A stretch of 64,000 bases of DNA from assembly GCA_040902305.1 (NCBI GenBank), contig JBBDXN010000040.1:105000-168999 (forward strand), read 5' to 3'. Positions 63,531-64,000 of the stretch are shown here, one piece after another. The position numbers were made by a program, and so were the translations under genes. How positions within the stretch are numbered: the stretch's first letter is position 1; each line of letters opens with the position of its first letter. Under the pieces are notes generated by a model that ran no database searches, was not told where the DNA came from, and was given only the letters and a program-made list of their open reading frames with translations. Source of the stretch: CAMLFJ01 sp040902305. GTDB taxonomy: Bacteria; Methylomirabilota; Methylomirabilia; Rokubacteriales; CSP1-6.

Positions 63531-64000
63531 CGAGATCGTGCCGGCGGTGGACGTGAAGGCGGGGCGCTGCGTGCGGCTCCGGCAGGGCCGGGCCGACGCG
63601 GAGACCGTCTTCTCGGACGATCCGGTGGCGGTGGCCCGCCGCTGGCAGGATTCGTGCGCGCGGCGCCTGCACGTGGTGGACCTCGACGGAGCCTTCGCGG
63701 GCCGCCCGGTCCAGACGGAGCTGGTGCGCGCCATGATCGCGGCGGTGACGATCCCGGTGCAGGTGGGCGGCGGGCTGCGCGAGATCGGCCACGTGGAGGC
63801 GGTGCTGGAAGCGGGGGCGCGCTGGGCCATCGTGGGGACGCGGGCGGCGCTGGATCCGGCGTTCCTCGGCGACGTCTGCGGGCGGTTCGGCGAGCGCATC
63901 ATCGTCGGCATCGACGCCTCCGACGGCCGGGTGGCGGTGGACGGCTGGACGCGCGTGCTCGAGCTCGACGCCATCGCGCTGGCCCGCGACGCGGCCGGCG
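63526..64000 (+). CDS. hisA: Phosphoribosylformimino-5-aminoimidazole carboxamide ribotide isomerase (3' partial)
   Basis: The first 158 codons are present. FEIVPAVDVKAGRCVRLRQG has the catalytic aspartate near the N-terminus, LHVVDLDGAFAGRP follows, and VQVGGGLREIGHVEAVLEAG is the first phosphate-binding site of the half-barrel. The gene runs off the window; hisF is expected beyond. The start is ATG 63526 at the end of a tandem repeat. Confidence 0.95.
   Translation, partial: MFEIVPAVDVKAGRCVRLRQGRADAETVFSDDPVAVARRWQDSCARRLHVVDLDGAFAGRPVQTELVRAMIAAVTIPVQVGGGLREIGHVEAVLEAGARWAIVGTRAALDPAFLGDVCGRFGERIIVGIDASDGRVAVDGWTRVLELDAIALARDAAG

Overview
The window is 64 kb of very GC-rich bacterial chromosome. 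Genes are tightly packed and mostly joined by 4-base stop/start overlaps. A 10-base run of N at 15043-15052 sits inside a gene, so the sequence looks like a metagenome or draft scaffold. Gene content and order (rho-rpmE-prfA-prmC-murA-hisGDBHA; atpZ-atpI-atpB-atpE kept apart from F1 genes; nuoLMN alone; many CoA-transferase, LLM and acyl-CoA dehydrogenase genes) fit an uncultivated soil or subsurface lineage such as Methylomirabilota/Rokubacteria. That placement is from memory of gene content, not a search.

Layout. 1-7.9 kb: surface-glycan genes (FAD oxidoreductase, methyltransferase, two polytopic GT39-like transferases, two GT2 enzymes, one probably frameshifted). 8-24 kb: accessory catabolic genes: a thiolase pseudogene, a histidine kinase without an ATPase domain, a Baeyer-Villiger monooxygenase, a vanadium haloperoxidase/PAP2 protein and a decayed second copy of it, an acyl-CoA dehydrogenase with a divergent HxlR regulator, an RmlC-like epimerase, a glycosyltransferase, a CoA-transferase, an LLM oxidoreductase, a FAD hydroxylase and an unusual SDR. 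23-28 kb: SYLF lipoprotein, pyroglutamyl peptidase and gamma-carbonic anhydrase, then a three-gene type III polyketide synthase cluster. 28-35 kb: M23 peptidase and nuoLMN. 35-47.7 kb: a glycerol-3-phosphate region (HAD phosphatase, glpD, ugpB-A-E-Q, glpK) followed by a second ABC importer. 47.7-50.3 kb: F0 genes and the redox regulator rex. 50.5-60 kb: housekeeping genes (mfd, a SurA-like lipoprotein, rho, rpmE, prfA, prmC, murA). 60-64 kb: a histidine operon running off the window.

The most unusual signal is non-coding. A family of short repeats with small GC hairpins sits at junctions inside operons (ugpA/ugpE, hisG/hisD, hisB/hisH, hisH/hisA), in frame inside glpK, and upstream of the gene at 29670. 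At the his junctions the repeat lies between a relic or duplicate of the next gene's start and the functional start. At two junctions the inserted segment is a short open frame that begins on the upstream stop codon and ends at or next to the downstream start. Two copies of one 31-bp element differ by a compensating base-pair swap in the hairpin. A separate perfect 26-bp inverted repeat precedes the atp genes, and a different hairpin repeat marks gene ends, mostly between convergent genes.
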